Assembly (NCBI GenBank): GCA_032622095.1
Contig: CP136063.1
Location: 283,147,426-283,211,425 of the forward strand
From: Siphonodentalium dalli
Taxonomy: Eukaryota > Mollusca > Scaphopoda > Gadilida > Siphonodentaliidae
Reading direction: 5' to 3'
Length of the DNA: 64,000 bases
Every line of letters begins with the position of its first letter. Position 1 is the stretch's first letter. The notes beneath the pieces were generated by a model that saw nothing but the letters and a program-made list of their open reading frames with translations, did no database searches and was not told where the DNA came from. Positions 1 through 9,715 of the stretch are shown piece by piece. The position numbers were made by a program, and so were the translations under genes.

Positions 1-14
1 ACCAATTGTCATTA

Positions 15-242
15 ATATAAAATGATTTATTAGCTCATTCCATAGCTTTCGGCCATAGGCCTTCGTCAGTGGAAAACGATTAACACAGTAAAGTCTACAT
101 GTTGCTCTGACATCAACTCATTCGTAAATTTACGAATGAGTTGATGTCAGAGCAACATGTAGACTTTACTGTGTTAATCGTTTTCCACTGACGAAGGCCT
201 ATGGCCGAAAGCTATGGAATGAGCTAATAAATCATTTTATAT
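15..242. repeat. Perfect 228-bp palindrome (arms of 114 bp), copy 1
   Basis: The left arm (15-128) is the reverse complement of the right arm (129-242), meeting at TAAATTTA with no spacer. As RNA or single-stranded DNA it would form one uninterrupted 114-bp hairpin. An identical copy lies at 8716-8943. In that copy the palindrome separates two halves of a known MITE, so it behaves as an inserted unit. Each arm carries a hammerhead-like core (see 183-219). It may be a head-to-head pair of terminal repeats from a Penelope-like or other ribozyme-bearing retroelement. That identity is inference; the palindrome itself is directly visible. Confidence 0.95.
183..219 (+). ncRNA. Hammerhead-ribozyme-like motif (candidate)
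   Basis: In order: TTCCA (stem I 5' side), CTGACGA (matches the CUGANGA core), an extra A, GGCC-TAT-GGCC (stem II and loop), GAAA (core), GCTA (very short stem III and the U-H cleavage position), TGGAA (stem I 3' side, pairing perfectly with TTCCA). AGCT around stem III is self-complementary, as expected for minimal type I hammerheads that act as dimers. The extra A between the CUGANGA box and stem II departs from the consensus and may abolish activity. The mirror copy is on the minus strand at 38-74. Minimal hammerheads are known in Penelope-like elements and animal retrozymes; function here is unproven. Confidence 0.35.
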
Positions 243-335
243 AAGAGAATGCATTGGCACAGGGTAAAAAAATCCCGACTTACGACTGGATTTGATATGG
301 CGGGTCACATATTATATATGAGTGGATCCTGCTGG
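243..335. mobile_element. End fragment of the TGACCCGCC-type MITE
   Basis: The sequence from AGAGAATGCATTGGCACAGGG through the end motif GGCGGGTCACATA matches the terminal part of the complete MITE at 61151-61608. It directly abuts the palindrome at 15-242, as at 8944-9031, so the palindrome appears inserted in this MITE. Confidence 0.8.
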
Positions 336-356
336 ATGCATCACGATAACATTTAT

Positions 357-426
357 TCATGACTCAAGTAAAGGAGGTGAGAACCATTCCTTCATGACTC
401 AAGTAAAGGAGGTGAGAACCATTCCT
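357..426. repeat. 35-bp direct duplication
   Basis: Two exact tandem copies of a 35-bp unit beginning TTCATGACTCAAGTAAAGG, immediately upstream of the RNase H fragment. Confidence 0.9.
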
Positions 427-694
427 TCTTTCCATGCACTGTTTATAAAAGCCTTGGAAAAGATATTAATGCTTTCCAAATAAATGTCAATCAAAATAGC
501 CTACTATCATCAACCGGTGTGACAATTTTCATTGATGGATCAAGTCTTGGTAACCCTGGTCCCACAGGATGTGCAGCTGTATTTTATTTCACTTTGATTC
601 TGGATGAACCTTTCATAATCAAAGAGAGCCTCTACAGAAACGGTTATAGTATTTTTGCTGAACTCAAAGCCTTTGAACTTTGTACAAAATTTCT
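427..694 (+). pseudogene. LINE fragment: RNase H domain
   Basis: The frame reads through YKSLGKDINAFQ into IFIDGSSLGNPGPTGCA and AELKAFELC. The D-G-S-S-x-G-N-P-G-P-x-G segment is the first strand of an RNase H fold with its catalytic Asp. The Glu of AELKAFEL is the helix A catalytic Glu. Such RNase H domains occur downstream of reverse transcriptase in several LINE clades. The fragment is open upstream without its own ATG and ends at a TAA, where a 28/29-bp minisatellite begins in the middle of the domain. The later catalytic Asp (TDSQ-type motif) is missing. It is a dead fragment. Confidence 0.8.
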
Positions 695-938
695 CATTCT
701 TTAATAGACCATGTGTCATATCATATTTTTTAATAGACCATTGTCATATCACATTCTTTAATAGACCATTGTCATATCACATTCTTTTATAGACCATTTG
801 TCATATCACATTCTTTAATAGACCATTTGTCATATCACATTCTTTAATTGACCATTTGTCATACCACATTCTTTAATAGACCATTTGTCATATCACATTC
901 TTTAATAGACCATTTGTCATATCACATTCTTTCGGTCT
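695..938. repeat. 28/29-bp minisatellite, about 8-9 copies
   Basis: Consensus ATTCTTTAATAGACCATTTG followed by TCATATCAC, with 28-bp variants lacking one T. The array starts exactly where the RNase H reading frame should continue, so it probably grew from LINE coding sequence. Confidence 0.95.
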
Positions 939-1568
939 GTAAGCAGATGTGTGGGCGCCTTATTCAAATTCGGAATTCATCCATGATCGACGAACTTCAA
1001 GGTCATCTTCCATCGAAAAAGTATATAAAAAATCATAAATACATACAGGAGGATTCTTTATATGGGCAGATGTGTGGTAGTACCGTATATATATATATTT
1101 TTTTCTTATTATGATTGTATGTTTAAATGTTATAAGATAAGGGGGGGGGGAGGGGGGGGCTTGGGACCGTTCAAATTATTCCATCAGTTTGTTACTTTGG
1201 AGGCAATTTTATGGTTAGATTTCGATTGTGAATTCAGACAGAATTGTAATTGAAATTAGGCAACACGTGCTTCTTGAATTTTTAAAACATTTGTTTTTTT
1301 ACACATAAATAGCCTTCGTCCATATGAGTAGAGCACATACCTAAAAATTGAATTAAGAAAAAAGTGAATTATGTTTCTATATTTATAAAACGGCTTGCTT
1401 TATAGAAAACAGACTTCTTTTTCATGTGAGAAGAGCTATGTCGTCTGCATCTAAACTATCTACGCCCTTTGCATCTAAGCCATCTTTCAATCTAAGAACA
1501 AACTGGCCGATTTACATAATTTTGACTTTTTATTACACACCCATCCTACGCATAAAAGAAATACGTCA

Positions 1569-1787
1569 GTGCCAACCCGTGTGGTAATTCCTCTTAAACG
1601 ACAGCGTATCGAAACCGTCTCTGCCATTGAGGAATCTCGTTCCAGTCCTACATCACCTCGTCGTCCAGTCGCCATTCCTCTTAAACGACAGCGTATCGAA
1701 ACCGTCTCTGCCATTGAGGAATCTCGTTCCAGTCCTACATCACCTCGTCGTCCAGTCGCCATTAGGAGTAGGCAAATATGCATCTAA
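1569..1787 (+). pseudogene. ORF1-like basic Ser/Arg-rich segment with 29-aa tandem duplication (copy 1)
   Basis: A 72-codon frame contains two exact copies of a 29-residue unit: PLKRQRIETVSAIEES then a RSSPTSPRRPVAI tail. The 87-bp DNA unit starts at 1587 and again at 1674. KRQR looks like a nuclear-localisation patch and the remainder is Ser/Pro/Arg-rich, as in many LINE ORF1 or gag-like N-terminal regions. A small upstream frame from an ATG at 1438 (MSSASKLSTPFASKPSF) has similar composition and may be the same ORF with a break. The next residues switch to ORF2-type sequence in another frame, suggesting a deletion fused ORF1 to the end of ORF2. Family identity is not established. Confidence 0.4.
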
Positions 1788-2509
1788 CACTGCAGTTAGG
1801 GCGGAATTGGGTAGCTATCCACATCGACGCTATTTGTAGAATGGCCGCATATGCTATTAAAATTTCTAATAATGTTGACAGTAACTTGATCAGAAATGCC
1901 ATGATTGAACAACGTTCACCCGGCGTTCAGAAATCAATATTCAAAACGACGGCAGCATTTGGGTTAAATATCACCGACGGCACACAAGTTGTCAAGAATC
2001 TTACTAACTTGAGACAGCAGTTACAATCCAACTATCATAACGACTTTATTTTTAATATGAGCGATGAAGCATCTAAAACAGGGAGTAACAAACTACGGAT
2101 GTATCGCATTTTCAAAACTACTTTTCAAATGGAACCTTACTTGCTCAATACCCAATACAATGAAGACAAAATAGCATTCACGAGATTAAGAATAAGTAAT
2201 CACGCCCTAGCGATAGAGCATGGTAGACATTACCAACCTCCGATACCCTTACCAGATAGAGTATGTACCTTTTGTTTCAATACAAAAAAGCAAATAGAGG
2301 ACGATGTTCACTTCATTATGGATTGTCCTCTTTACGCGTCACTGAGATCGGAATTATTTTCCATAATGGGAAATAATTACATAAATTTCCAACTATTAGA
2401 CAAAGAGTATCAATTCATAACTATTCTAGAAAACAGATGTCCTCGCATATGTGCGAAAATCTGCAACATGGTTAAACAATTCTTCAAACTCCGAACAGAA
2501 CAGTGTTAA
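1762..2509 (+). pseudogene. LINE ORF2 C-terminal domain with CCHC-like zinc-binding motif (copy 1)
   Basis: The upstream frame gives LGVGKYASNTAVRAELGSYP, the post-RT motif common in mollusc-type LINEs. A one-base shift near 1820 moves to the frame IDAICRMAAYAIKI and continues to LRTEQC and a TAA at 2509. Near the C-terminus RVCTFC followed by EDDVHFIMDCPLY forms the C-x2-C-x(n)-H-x4-C zinc-binding motif of reverse transcriptase C-termini (zf-RVT type). The RT palm domain is absent, so the protein cannot retrotranspose on its own. The frameshift is shared with copies 2 and 3, so it predates the tandem amplification. Confidence 0.85.
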
Positions 2510-3144
2510 ATCATTTCAGATTAATGAGCATAATAGATCTGAGAAACAAATCTTATTGAGATATACATTGATTATGGAATTACATGTATTGTGAATATTA
2601 TAGGACAGTATGCTTGTACCCACATTGATACACCATTATAGGTAGTATGTGGTAGTACCGTATATATATATATTTTTTTCTTATTATGATTGTATGTTTA
2701 AATGTTATAAGATAAGGGGGGGGGGGGAGGGGGGGCTTGGGACCGTTCAAATTATTCCATCAGTTTGTTACTTTGGAGGCAATTTTATGGTTAGATTTCG
2801 ATTGTGAATTCAGACAGAATTGTAATTGAAATTAGGCAACACGTGCTTCTTGAATTTTTAAAACATTTGTTTTTTTACACATAAATAGCCTTCGTCCATA
2901 TGAGTAGAGCACATACCTAAAAATTGAATTAAGAAAAAAGTGAATTATGTTTCTATATTTATAAAACGGCTTGCTTTATAGAAAACAGACTTCTTTTTCA
3001 TGTGAGAAGAGCTATGTCGTCTGCATCTAAACTATCTACGCCCTTTGCATCTAAGCCATCTTTCAATCTAAGAACAAACTGGCCGATTTACATAATTTTG
3101 ACTTTTTATTACACACCCATCCTACGCATAAAAGAAATACGTCA

Positions 3145-3363
3145 GTGCCAACCCGTGTGGTAATTCCTCTTAAACGACAGCGTATCGAAACCGTCTCTGC
3201 CATTGAGGAATCTCGTTCCAGTCCTACATCACCTCGTCGTCCAGTCGCCATTCCTCTTAAACGACAGCGTATCGAAACCGTCTCTGCCATTGAGGAATCT
3301 CGTTCCAGTCCTACATCACCTCGTCGTCCAGTCGCCATTAGGAGTAGGCAAATATGCATCTAA
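3145..3363 (+). pseudogene. ORF1-like segment with 29-aa duplication (copy 2)
   Basis: Same sequence as 1569-1787, displaced by 1576 bp, including both 87-bp duplicated units. Confidence 0.4.
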
Positions 3364-4085
3364 CACTGCAGTTAGGGCGGAATTGGGTAGCTATCCACAT
3401 CGACGCTATTTGTAGAATGGCCGCATATGCTATTAAAATTTCTAATAATGTTGACAGTAACTTGATCAGAAATGCCATGATTGAACAACGTTCACCCGGC
3501 GTTCAGAAATCAATATTCAAAACGACGGCAGCATTTGGGTTAAATATCACCGACGGCACACAAGTTGTCAAGAATCTTACTAACTTGAGACAGCAGTTAC
3601 AATCCAACTATCATAACGACTTTATTTTTAATATGAGCGATGAAGCATCTAAAACAGGGAGTAACAAACTACGGATGTATCGCATTTTCAAAACTACTTT
3701 TCAAATGGAACCTTACTTGCTCAATACCCAATACAATGAAGACAAAATAGCATTCACGAGATTAAGAATAAGTAATCACGCCCTAGCGATAGAGCATGGT
3801 AGACATTACCAACCTCCGATACCCTTACCAGATAGAGTATGTACCTTTTGTTTCAATACAAAAAAGCAAATAGAGGACGATGTTCACTTCATTATGGATT
3901 GTCCTCTTTACGCGTCACTGAGATCGGAATTATTTTCCATAATGGGAAATAATTACATAAATTTCCAACTATTAGACAAAGAGTATCAATTCATAACTAT
4001 TCTAGAAAACAGATGTCCTCGCATATGTGCGAAAATCTGCAACATGGTTAAACAATTCTTCAAACTCCGAACAGAACAGTGTTAA
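3338..4085 (+). pseudogene. LINE ORF2 C-terminal domain (copy 2)
   Basis: Identical in translation to the copy ending at 2509, with the same frameshift and the same CxxC...H...C motif. Confidence 0.85.
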
Positions 4086-4720
4086 ATCATTTCAGATTAA
4101 TGAGCATAATAGATCTGAGAAACAAATCTTATTGAGATATACATTGATTATGGAATTACATGTATTGTGAATATTATAGGACAGTATGCTTGTACCCACA
4201 TTGATACACCATTATAGGTAGTATGTGGTAGTACCGTATATATATATATTTTTTTCTTATTATGATTGTATGTTTAAATGTTATAAGATAAGGGGGGGGG
4301 GAGGGGGGGGCTTGGGACCGTTCAAATTATTCCATCAGTTTGTTACTTTGGAGGCAATTTTATGGTTAGATTTCGATTGTGAATTCAGACAGAATTGTAA
4401 TTGAAATTAGGCAACACGTGCTTCTTGAATTTTTAAAACATTTGTTTTTTTTACACATAAATAGCCTTCGTCCATATGAGTAGAGCACATACCTAAAAAT
4501 TGAATTAAGAAAAAAGTGAATTATGTTTCTATATTTATAAAACGGCTTGCTTTATAGAAAACAGACTTCTTTTTCATGTGAGAAGAGCTATGTCGTCTGC
4601 ATCTAAACTATCTACGCCCTTTGCATCTAAGCCATCTTTCAATCTAAGAACAAACTGGCCGATTTACATAATTTTGACTTTTTATTACACACCCATCCTA
4701 CGCATAAAAGAAATACGTCA

Positions 4721-4939
4721 GTGCCAACCCGTGTGGTAATTCCTCTTAAACGACAGCGTATCGAAACCGTCTCTGCCATTGAGGAATCTCGTTCCAGTCC
4801 TACATCACCTCGTCGTCCAGTCGCCATTCCTCTTAAACGACAGCGTATCGAAACCGTCTCTGCCATTGAGGAATCTCGTTCCAGTCCTACATCACCTCGT
4901 CGTCCAGTCGCCATTAGGAGTAGGCAAATATGCATCTAA
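4721..4939 (+). pseudogene. ORF1-like segment with 29-aa duplication (copy 3)
   Basis: Same sequence as 1569-1787, displaced by 3152 bp. Confidence 0.4.
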
Positions 4940-5661
4940 CACTGCAGTTAGGGCGGAATTGGGTAGCTATCCACATCGACGCTATTTGTAGAATGGCCGC
5001 ATATGCTATTAAAATTTCTAATAATGTTGACAGTAACTTGATCAGAAATGCCATGATTGAACAACGTTCACCCGGCGTTCAGAAATCAATATTCAAAACG
5101 ACGGCAGCATTTGGGTTAAATATCACCGACGGCACACAAGTTGTCAAGAATCTTACTAACTTGAGACAGCAGTTACAATCCAACTATCATAACGACTTTA
5201 TTTTTAATATGAGCGATGAAGCATCTAAAACAGGGAGTAACAAACTACGGATGTATCGCATTTTCAAAACTACTTTTCAAATGGAACCTTACTTGCTCAA
5301 TACCCAATACAATGAAGACAAAATAGCATTCACGAGATTAAGAATAAGTAATCACGCCCTAGCGATAGAGCATGGTAGACATTACCAACCTCCGATACCC
5401 TTACCAGATAGAGTATGTACCTTTTGTTTCAATACAAAAAAGCAAATAGAGGACGATGTTCACTTCATTATGGATTGTCCTCTTTACGCGTCACTGAGAT
5501 CGGAATTATTTTCCATAATGGGAAATAATTACATAAATTTCCAACTATTAGACAAAGAGTATCAATTCATAACTATTCTAGAAAACAGATGTCCTCGCAT
5601 ATGTGCGAAAATCTGCAACATGGTTAAACAATTCTTCAAACTCCGAACAGAACAGTGTTAA
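4914..5661 (+). pseudogene. LINE ORF2 C-terminal domain (copy 3)
   Basis: Identical in translation to copies 1 and 2. This copy is followed by the intact LINE 3' UTR, so it is the only one with a natural 3' end. Confidence 0.85.
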
Positions 5662-6043
5662 ATCATTTCAGATTAATGAGCATAATAGATCTGAGAAACA
5701 AATCTTATTGAGATATACATTGATTATGGAATTACATGTATTGTGAATATTATAGGACAGTATGCTTGTACCCACATTGATACACCATTATAGGTAGTAT
5801 GTGGTAGTACCGTATATATATATATTTTTTTCTTATTATGATTGTATGTTTAAATGTTATAAGATAGCATGCTTAATTTCACATGTATTGTTATAATATT
5901 GTTATAACCAGTATAATGTATTACACTGTATAGGGCAACCTACCCATGTGGGTGTTATTGCTATTACACATTATTATTATTATAACAAACTTATCACACT
6001 GTGAAACTAAAATAAAGTGATAAATATCAATCTCCCCATGGGT
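5662..6043 (+). mobile_element. LINE 3' untranslated region and 3' terminus
   Basis: Unlike the earlier units, sequence after ATAAGATA (about 5866) continues GCATGCTTAATTTCACATG and ends in an AT-rich tail with AAATAAAGTGATAAATATCA near 6010-6030. AATAAA-type hexamers and the small terminal repeat are typical of a LINE 3' end. This stretch shows what the tandem units lost at their poly-G junctions. Confidence 0.6.
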
Positions 6044-6059
6044 CTCCCGACAACCTCCA

Positions 6060-6505
6060 TTCAACCCTTTCAGTGCCACGAGCCGATCTGATCTGCCCTA
6101 ATTTACGGTTTTAAAAACGGCCCTAAAAAATAATTTTAAAACAAATTAGTTTTTTTTAAAGATTTTTTTGGGTATGTATAAGCATGCTATAGCAAATTTA
6201 AAAACAAACTGGATAAAACCTTAGGGGCATGTTATAACTCAAAACTATCACCAAGTATTCATAATAATAATTTTTATGCCCATGAAAAACCTAAGATTCC
6301 CTGGCACTAAACCTACAAAATAAGTCTGTTAAAGAATATAAGAAAAAATTATTAAAATTGTACAAAATTGTACAAAATAATAACAAATGATGAAAAATTG
6401 TTAGGCCAATGCGTTCTCTTATATATGAGAGGCGACCTAAGAGAATGCATTGGAACAGGGTATATGGGTTGATACAAAAATCGGAGCTGGCACTTAAAGG
6501 GTTAA
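6060..6505. mobile_element. TTAA-type MITE (piggyBac-like ends), copy 1
   Basis: Left end AACCCTTTCAGTGCCA mirrors right end TGGCACTTAAAGGGTT. The right flank is TTAA and the left is TTCA, so one base of the target duplication has mutated. The copy at 9236-9715 is collinear. It contains a collapsed form of the palindromic module (6405-6453). TTAA targets with CCCTTT-like ends suggest a piggyBac-type transposase in trans. There is no coding capacity. Confidence 0.8.
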
Positions 6506-6837
6506 AATCGGAATCCTTAGTTTAACCCTTATGTTTTTTTTATGTGCGATATTTATATGAAATGCGCAGTAATGATTTTACTCAAGCCCACGTATATTCA
6601 GACGCGTTCTGACAGCTTTGTTCGGTGCATAGATCTGTAGTTTTCTCTCGCTCTACAGGATTGTAATAGAATATATCACATTAAGGGTAACATTTTGATA
6701 TATCTCAAGAGTACAAAGTCGTTGTAAATACGGACTGACTCGTGATAATACATACGAGAATTTGGAATGTTAATTTGTATTGACACGAAATATAAGTACA
6801 TAATGAAAAATCAAATTTTAAAAGAATACAGTCATGC

Positions 6838-7149
6838 ATGGGATTAAAGCAATATTGGGAGGCCATGGGCATTAGCCCAAACTTCAAAGGAATGGAATGG
6901 AACCCACAACTAGACTCTGACTCACATGATGATGTTGATATAATAAGCATGAAGAAAGAACTCTCCAAGTCGTTATCGAGAATAATCCCAATACATTATA
7001 TCAAGGAACATTATGTGAAGAATATCAAACAATACCAAGTGAAGTTAAATGAGATCACTGATCGATGGGTGAGCTCAGGTAAAATACCTCACTATATTAA
7101 ATATGACCCGCCATCAGGGACGTTTCCAGGCGTGTTTTGGTACCGGTAA
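6838..7149 (+). CDS. Uncharacterised 103-aa ORF (weak)
   Basis: An ATG-initiated frame with protein-like composition: an N-terminal segment with MGLKQYWEAMG, an acidic patch (DSDSHDDVD around residues 26-34), then a basic amphipathic stretch (about 40-85) rich in Lys and Ile, ending near YIKYDPPSG. No domain is recognised, and no signal peptide or membrane segment is seen. It lies between transposon copies, so it may be part of an unknown element or a single exon. The stop follows a GGTACCGGTAACCGG stretch. It could equally be a chance frame. Confidence 0.25.
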   Translation: MGLKQYWEAMGISPNFKGMEWNPQLDSDSHDDVDIISMKKELSKSLSRIIPIHYIKEHYVKNIKQYQVKLNEITDRWVSSGKIPHYIKYDPPSGTFPGVFWYR

Positions 7150-7634
7150 CCGGTATGGGCACCCAAACTAAAAGCGCCCAAAAAATTAAAATTAAAAAAT
7201 TAAAAATTAAAAAAAAAATACTTTTGTTTTATTGAATAAAGTGTTCCTAACTCAGAAAAACTAAAACAGACTTACAATAAATCGTCAAATAAAGCATAAA
7301 TTTGTCATTGTACGCATTTGTACGGCAATATTTTCGGTACGATCTTCAAACTTCGATCACGGAAACATTTTAAAGTGGGTCCCCCCCCCCCCTGGATTGG
7401 CAAACAGAATAGTTGGTATACCATTCAACTGAGCTCGGATTTGGGCGGAATTAAGATTATTTACCCCATTATATGTGCAGCTAGGAGGATATCCCCGGAT
7501 TATAACAAGTACACATAAAATATAAAATGATCTTCCGACAATATTTACTATTGCCGTATTGGCCTTCCGTAGTTATTTTTATCAATTTAGTCGATAGTCT
7601 CCCTTTTAAAAGTTTTGAAAGTCTTAGATTTGAA

Positions 7635-8105
7635 ATGGGTCGCCCAAGAACAACTGGTGGTAGTCACAATAAAACGTCAGCTACCTATAATTCTAAGCGA
7701 ACAGATAATGCCAAAAAATCAGAAGGACAGGCACAATGCATCAAAGATAATTTTAGGACTGCAAGTCATCCCGAAGCCCCGCCGATCGTTTCTGTAGATT
7801 GTAGTTCTGATTGTACAACAACCTCATCATCAACCTCCAGTGGTGCCACAACTTCGACTACTGTTGGTGCCGATGGTGACAATGAAACCGGTGCTGTGTC
7901 TAGTCATAACAAACGACAAAGGCTTAATGCCAACGACGACACACCCGATTCAGAAAATTCATGCATGGATCAAGATGATCCTGACGGGAGAAAAGACAAC
8001 AGACAAGCGAAATGGGAAATACAATTCCCATTTCTATGTTTTTCGGTCGCGAAAATGTCATGGACATGCAAAATATGCACTGTTAGTAAAAATGTATCAA
8101 ATTGA
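7635..8105 (+). pseudogene. Possible N-terminal fragment of a hAT-type (TTF/ZNF862-like) transposase
   Basis: From the ATG at 7635 the frame (156 aa) begins MGRPRTTGGSHNK and is rich in Ser/Thr (TTSSSTSSGATTST around residue 60-75). It carries a basic KRQR patch, then an acidic linker, and ends KWEIQFPFLCF with SWTCKIC. The W-x(n)-FPFL followed by a C-x2-C resembles the start of the zinc-finger region in hAT-derived ZNF862/C17orf113-like proteins, where a W-x-x-x-(F/Y)PWL precedes the first Cys pair. The frame stops just after the CxxC and no transposase core follows. A longer frame extends upstream to 7527, but the Ser/Thr-rich part fits the internal ATG. The assignment is tentative. Confidence 0.3.
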
Positions 8106-8290
8106 CTTTCTAGCCAAGACATAAATAATGCTCCAGGAGGCCTCAGATTCACTCTCAGAGCACTGAAATTTGCTAAATTTCCAGGGGGAGGACCCCCGGA
8201 CCCCCCTTATGCACCCCCAACTCAGGCATGCGGCCTTCGGATATGCCTTTGGCATATCAAACAGGTGTTCCCAAAAAAAACCTGGAAACT
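8106..8290. other. Short GC-richer transposon-like spacer
   Basis: Contains runs such as CCAGGGGGAGGACCCCCGG and ATGCACCCCCAACTCAGG, unlike the AT-rich surroundings. Runs of this kind often sit in old transposon ends. No gene is seen. Confidence 0.35.
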
Positions 8291-8715
8291 TCACTGCCCG
8301 CCATATCAAATCCAGTCGTAATTCAGGATTTTTTTTACCCTGTGCCAATGCATTCTCTTATATATGCGAGTCGACAATAGGTCGCCTCGCATATATAAGA
8401 GAATGCATTGGCCTAACAATTTTTTACAATTTTAATAATTTTTTCTTGTATTCTTTAACAATTTTATAATTTCACCCATACAGAGACCCAGACAAACATG
8501 AGCAGACGACACTCTTCTATATATGTGTGGGGGTCCCTGCAGGGTAATGGATGTTTTTTATTTTATGTCCTAAAAATTGTAAGAAACATTTATTTATAAA
8601 AAATGATAAAAAATTGTTAGGCCAATGCATTCTCTTATATATGCGAGGCGACCTATGTTCGACTCGAATATATAAGAGAATGTATAAAGTCCAGATAAAG
8701 GGACCAATTGTCATT

Positions 8716-8943
8716 AATATAAAATGATTTATTAGCTCATTCCATAGCTTTCGGCCATAGGCCTTCGTCAGTGGAAAACGATTAACACAGTAAAGTCTAC
8801 ATGTTGCTCTGACATCAACTCATTCGTAAATTTACGAATGAGTTGATGTCAGAGCAACATGTAGACTTTACTGTGTTAATCGTTTTCCACTGACGAAGGC
8901 CTATGGCCGAAAGCTATGGAATGAGCTAATAAATCATTTTATA
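8716..8943. repeat. Perfect 228-bp palindrome, copy 2
   Basis: Identical to 15-242. The identity extends over the whole of 8702-9040 versus 1-339, right up to the gap. Confidence 0.95.
8884..8920 (+). ncRNA. Hammerhead-ribozyme-like motif (candidate), copy 2
   Basis: Same CTGACGA / GGCC-TAT-GGCC / GAAA / stem I arrangement as 183-219. The mirror copy on the minus strand is at 8739-8775. Confidence 0.35.
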
Positions 8944-9040
8944 TAAGAGAATGCATTGGCACAGGGTAAAAAAATCCCGACTTACGACTGGATTTGATAT
9001 GGCGGGTCACATATTATATATGAGTGGATCCTGCTGGATG

Positions 9041-9140
9041 NNNNNNNNNNNNNNNNNNNNNNNNNNNNNNNNNNNNNNNNNNNNNNNNNNNNNNNNNNNN
9101 NNNNNNNNNNNNNNNNNNNNNNNNNNNNNNNNNNNNNNNN
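9041..9140. other. Assembly gap (100 N)
   Basis: Exactly 100 N, the usual placeholder for a gap of unknown size. The left edge is the repeated 339-bp block also found at the window start, so a repeat-driven break or misjoin is likely. Confidence 0.99.
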
Positions 9141-9235
9141 TATTCCTAAATCGTGTTGATCTTCATATTATATTAAAGGACCACTTAATTTTCGAGTCAC
9201 CGATTATTATTTTTATAGTGCCTTGATATAATGTT

Positions 9236-9715
9236 TTAACTCTTTCAGTCCCAGGGGCCTATCTCATCGGCCCTAATTTACGCTCTGTAAAATCGGCCCT
9301 AAAAAATAAAAATAGGTTTTTTTTTTTTTATAGATTTTTTTGGGTTGAATTTTGTTGGGTATGCTTAAGCATGCTATATCAAATTTAAAAAACAACCTGG
9401 ATAAAACCGTAGGGGCATGTTATAACTCAAAACTATCACCAAGTATTCATAGTAATAATTTTGATGCCCATGAAAAACGCAAGATTCCCTGGCACTAAAC
9501 CTACAAAATAAGTCTTATATTATTTAATATAAGAAAACATTATTAAACTAAAATAAAATGTAAAAAAATAATAACAAATGATGAAAATTTGTTAGGCCAA
9601 TGCATTCTCTTATATATGCGAGGCGACCTATTGTCGACTCGCATATATAAGAGAATGCATTGGTACAGGGTATATGGGTTGATACAAAAATCGTACTTGG
9701 AACTGAAAGGGTTAA
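9236..9715. mobile_element. TTAA-type MITE (piggyBac-like ends), copy 2
   Basis: TTAA on both sides (9236-9239 and 9712-9715). The ends are CTCTTTCAGTCCCA and TTGGAACTGAAAGGG. It is collinear with 6060-6505, sharing GCATGCTATA and GGGGCATGTTATAACTC segments. It carries an intact palindromic module at 9597-9662 near the right end. Confidence 0.88.

Larger units (their letters stand above)
1071..5798. repeat. Three head-to-tail 1576-bp copies of a LINE derivative
   Basis: Unit starts are at 1071, 2647 and 4223, and a fourth start at 5799 is only about 70 bp before it diverges. The three units appear identical except in homopolymers (the poly-G tract around 1140/2716/4291 and a T7/T8 run). Each unit holds, in order, a short 3'-UTR piece ending ATAAGATA, a G-run, an ORF1-like stretch with an internal 87-bp duplication, and the C-terminal domain of a LINE ORF2. 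The junction of every unit is ATAAGATA to poly-G. Only in the last, partial copy does ATAAGATA continue into the normal LINE 3' end. Confidence 0.95.
8291..9031. mobile_element. TGACCCGCC-type MITE, interrupted by the palindrome
   Basis: 8291-8700 matches the complete MITE at 61151-61608 in inverted orientation: end motif CCGCCATATCAAATCCAGTC, palindromic module, a middle part with GTCGTCTGC/TGTTTGTCTG, and a second module. The right terminal repeat resumes only at 8944-9031 (GCATTGGCACAGGG ... GGCGGGTCACATA). The 8702-8943 stretch, containing the 228-bp palindrome, therefore sits inside the MITE. Nested insertion order: MITE first, palindrome second. Confidence 0.85.

Noticed and set aside
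1487-1783. 98-codon minus-strand frame repeated in the three LINE units
   Set aside because: Antisense shadow of the 87-bp duplication; the plus frame has the meaningful composition.
8170-8469. 99-codon frame
   Set aside because: Runs through the MITE terminal repeat and palindromic module; the same peptide fragments appear wherever the MITE occurs.
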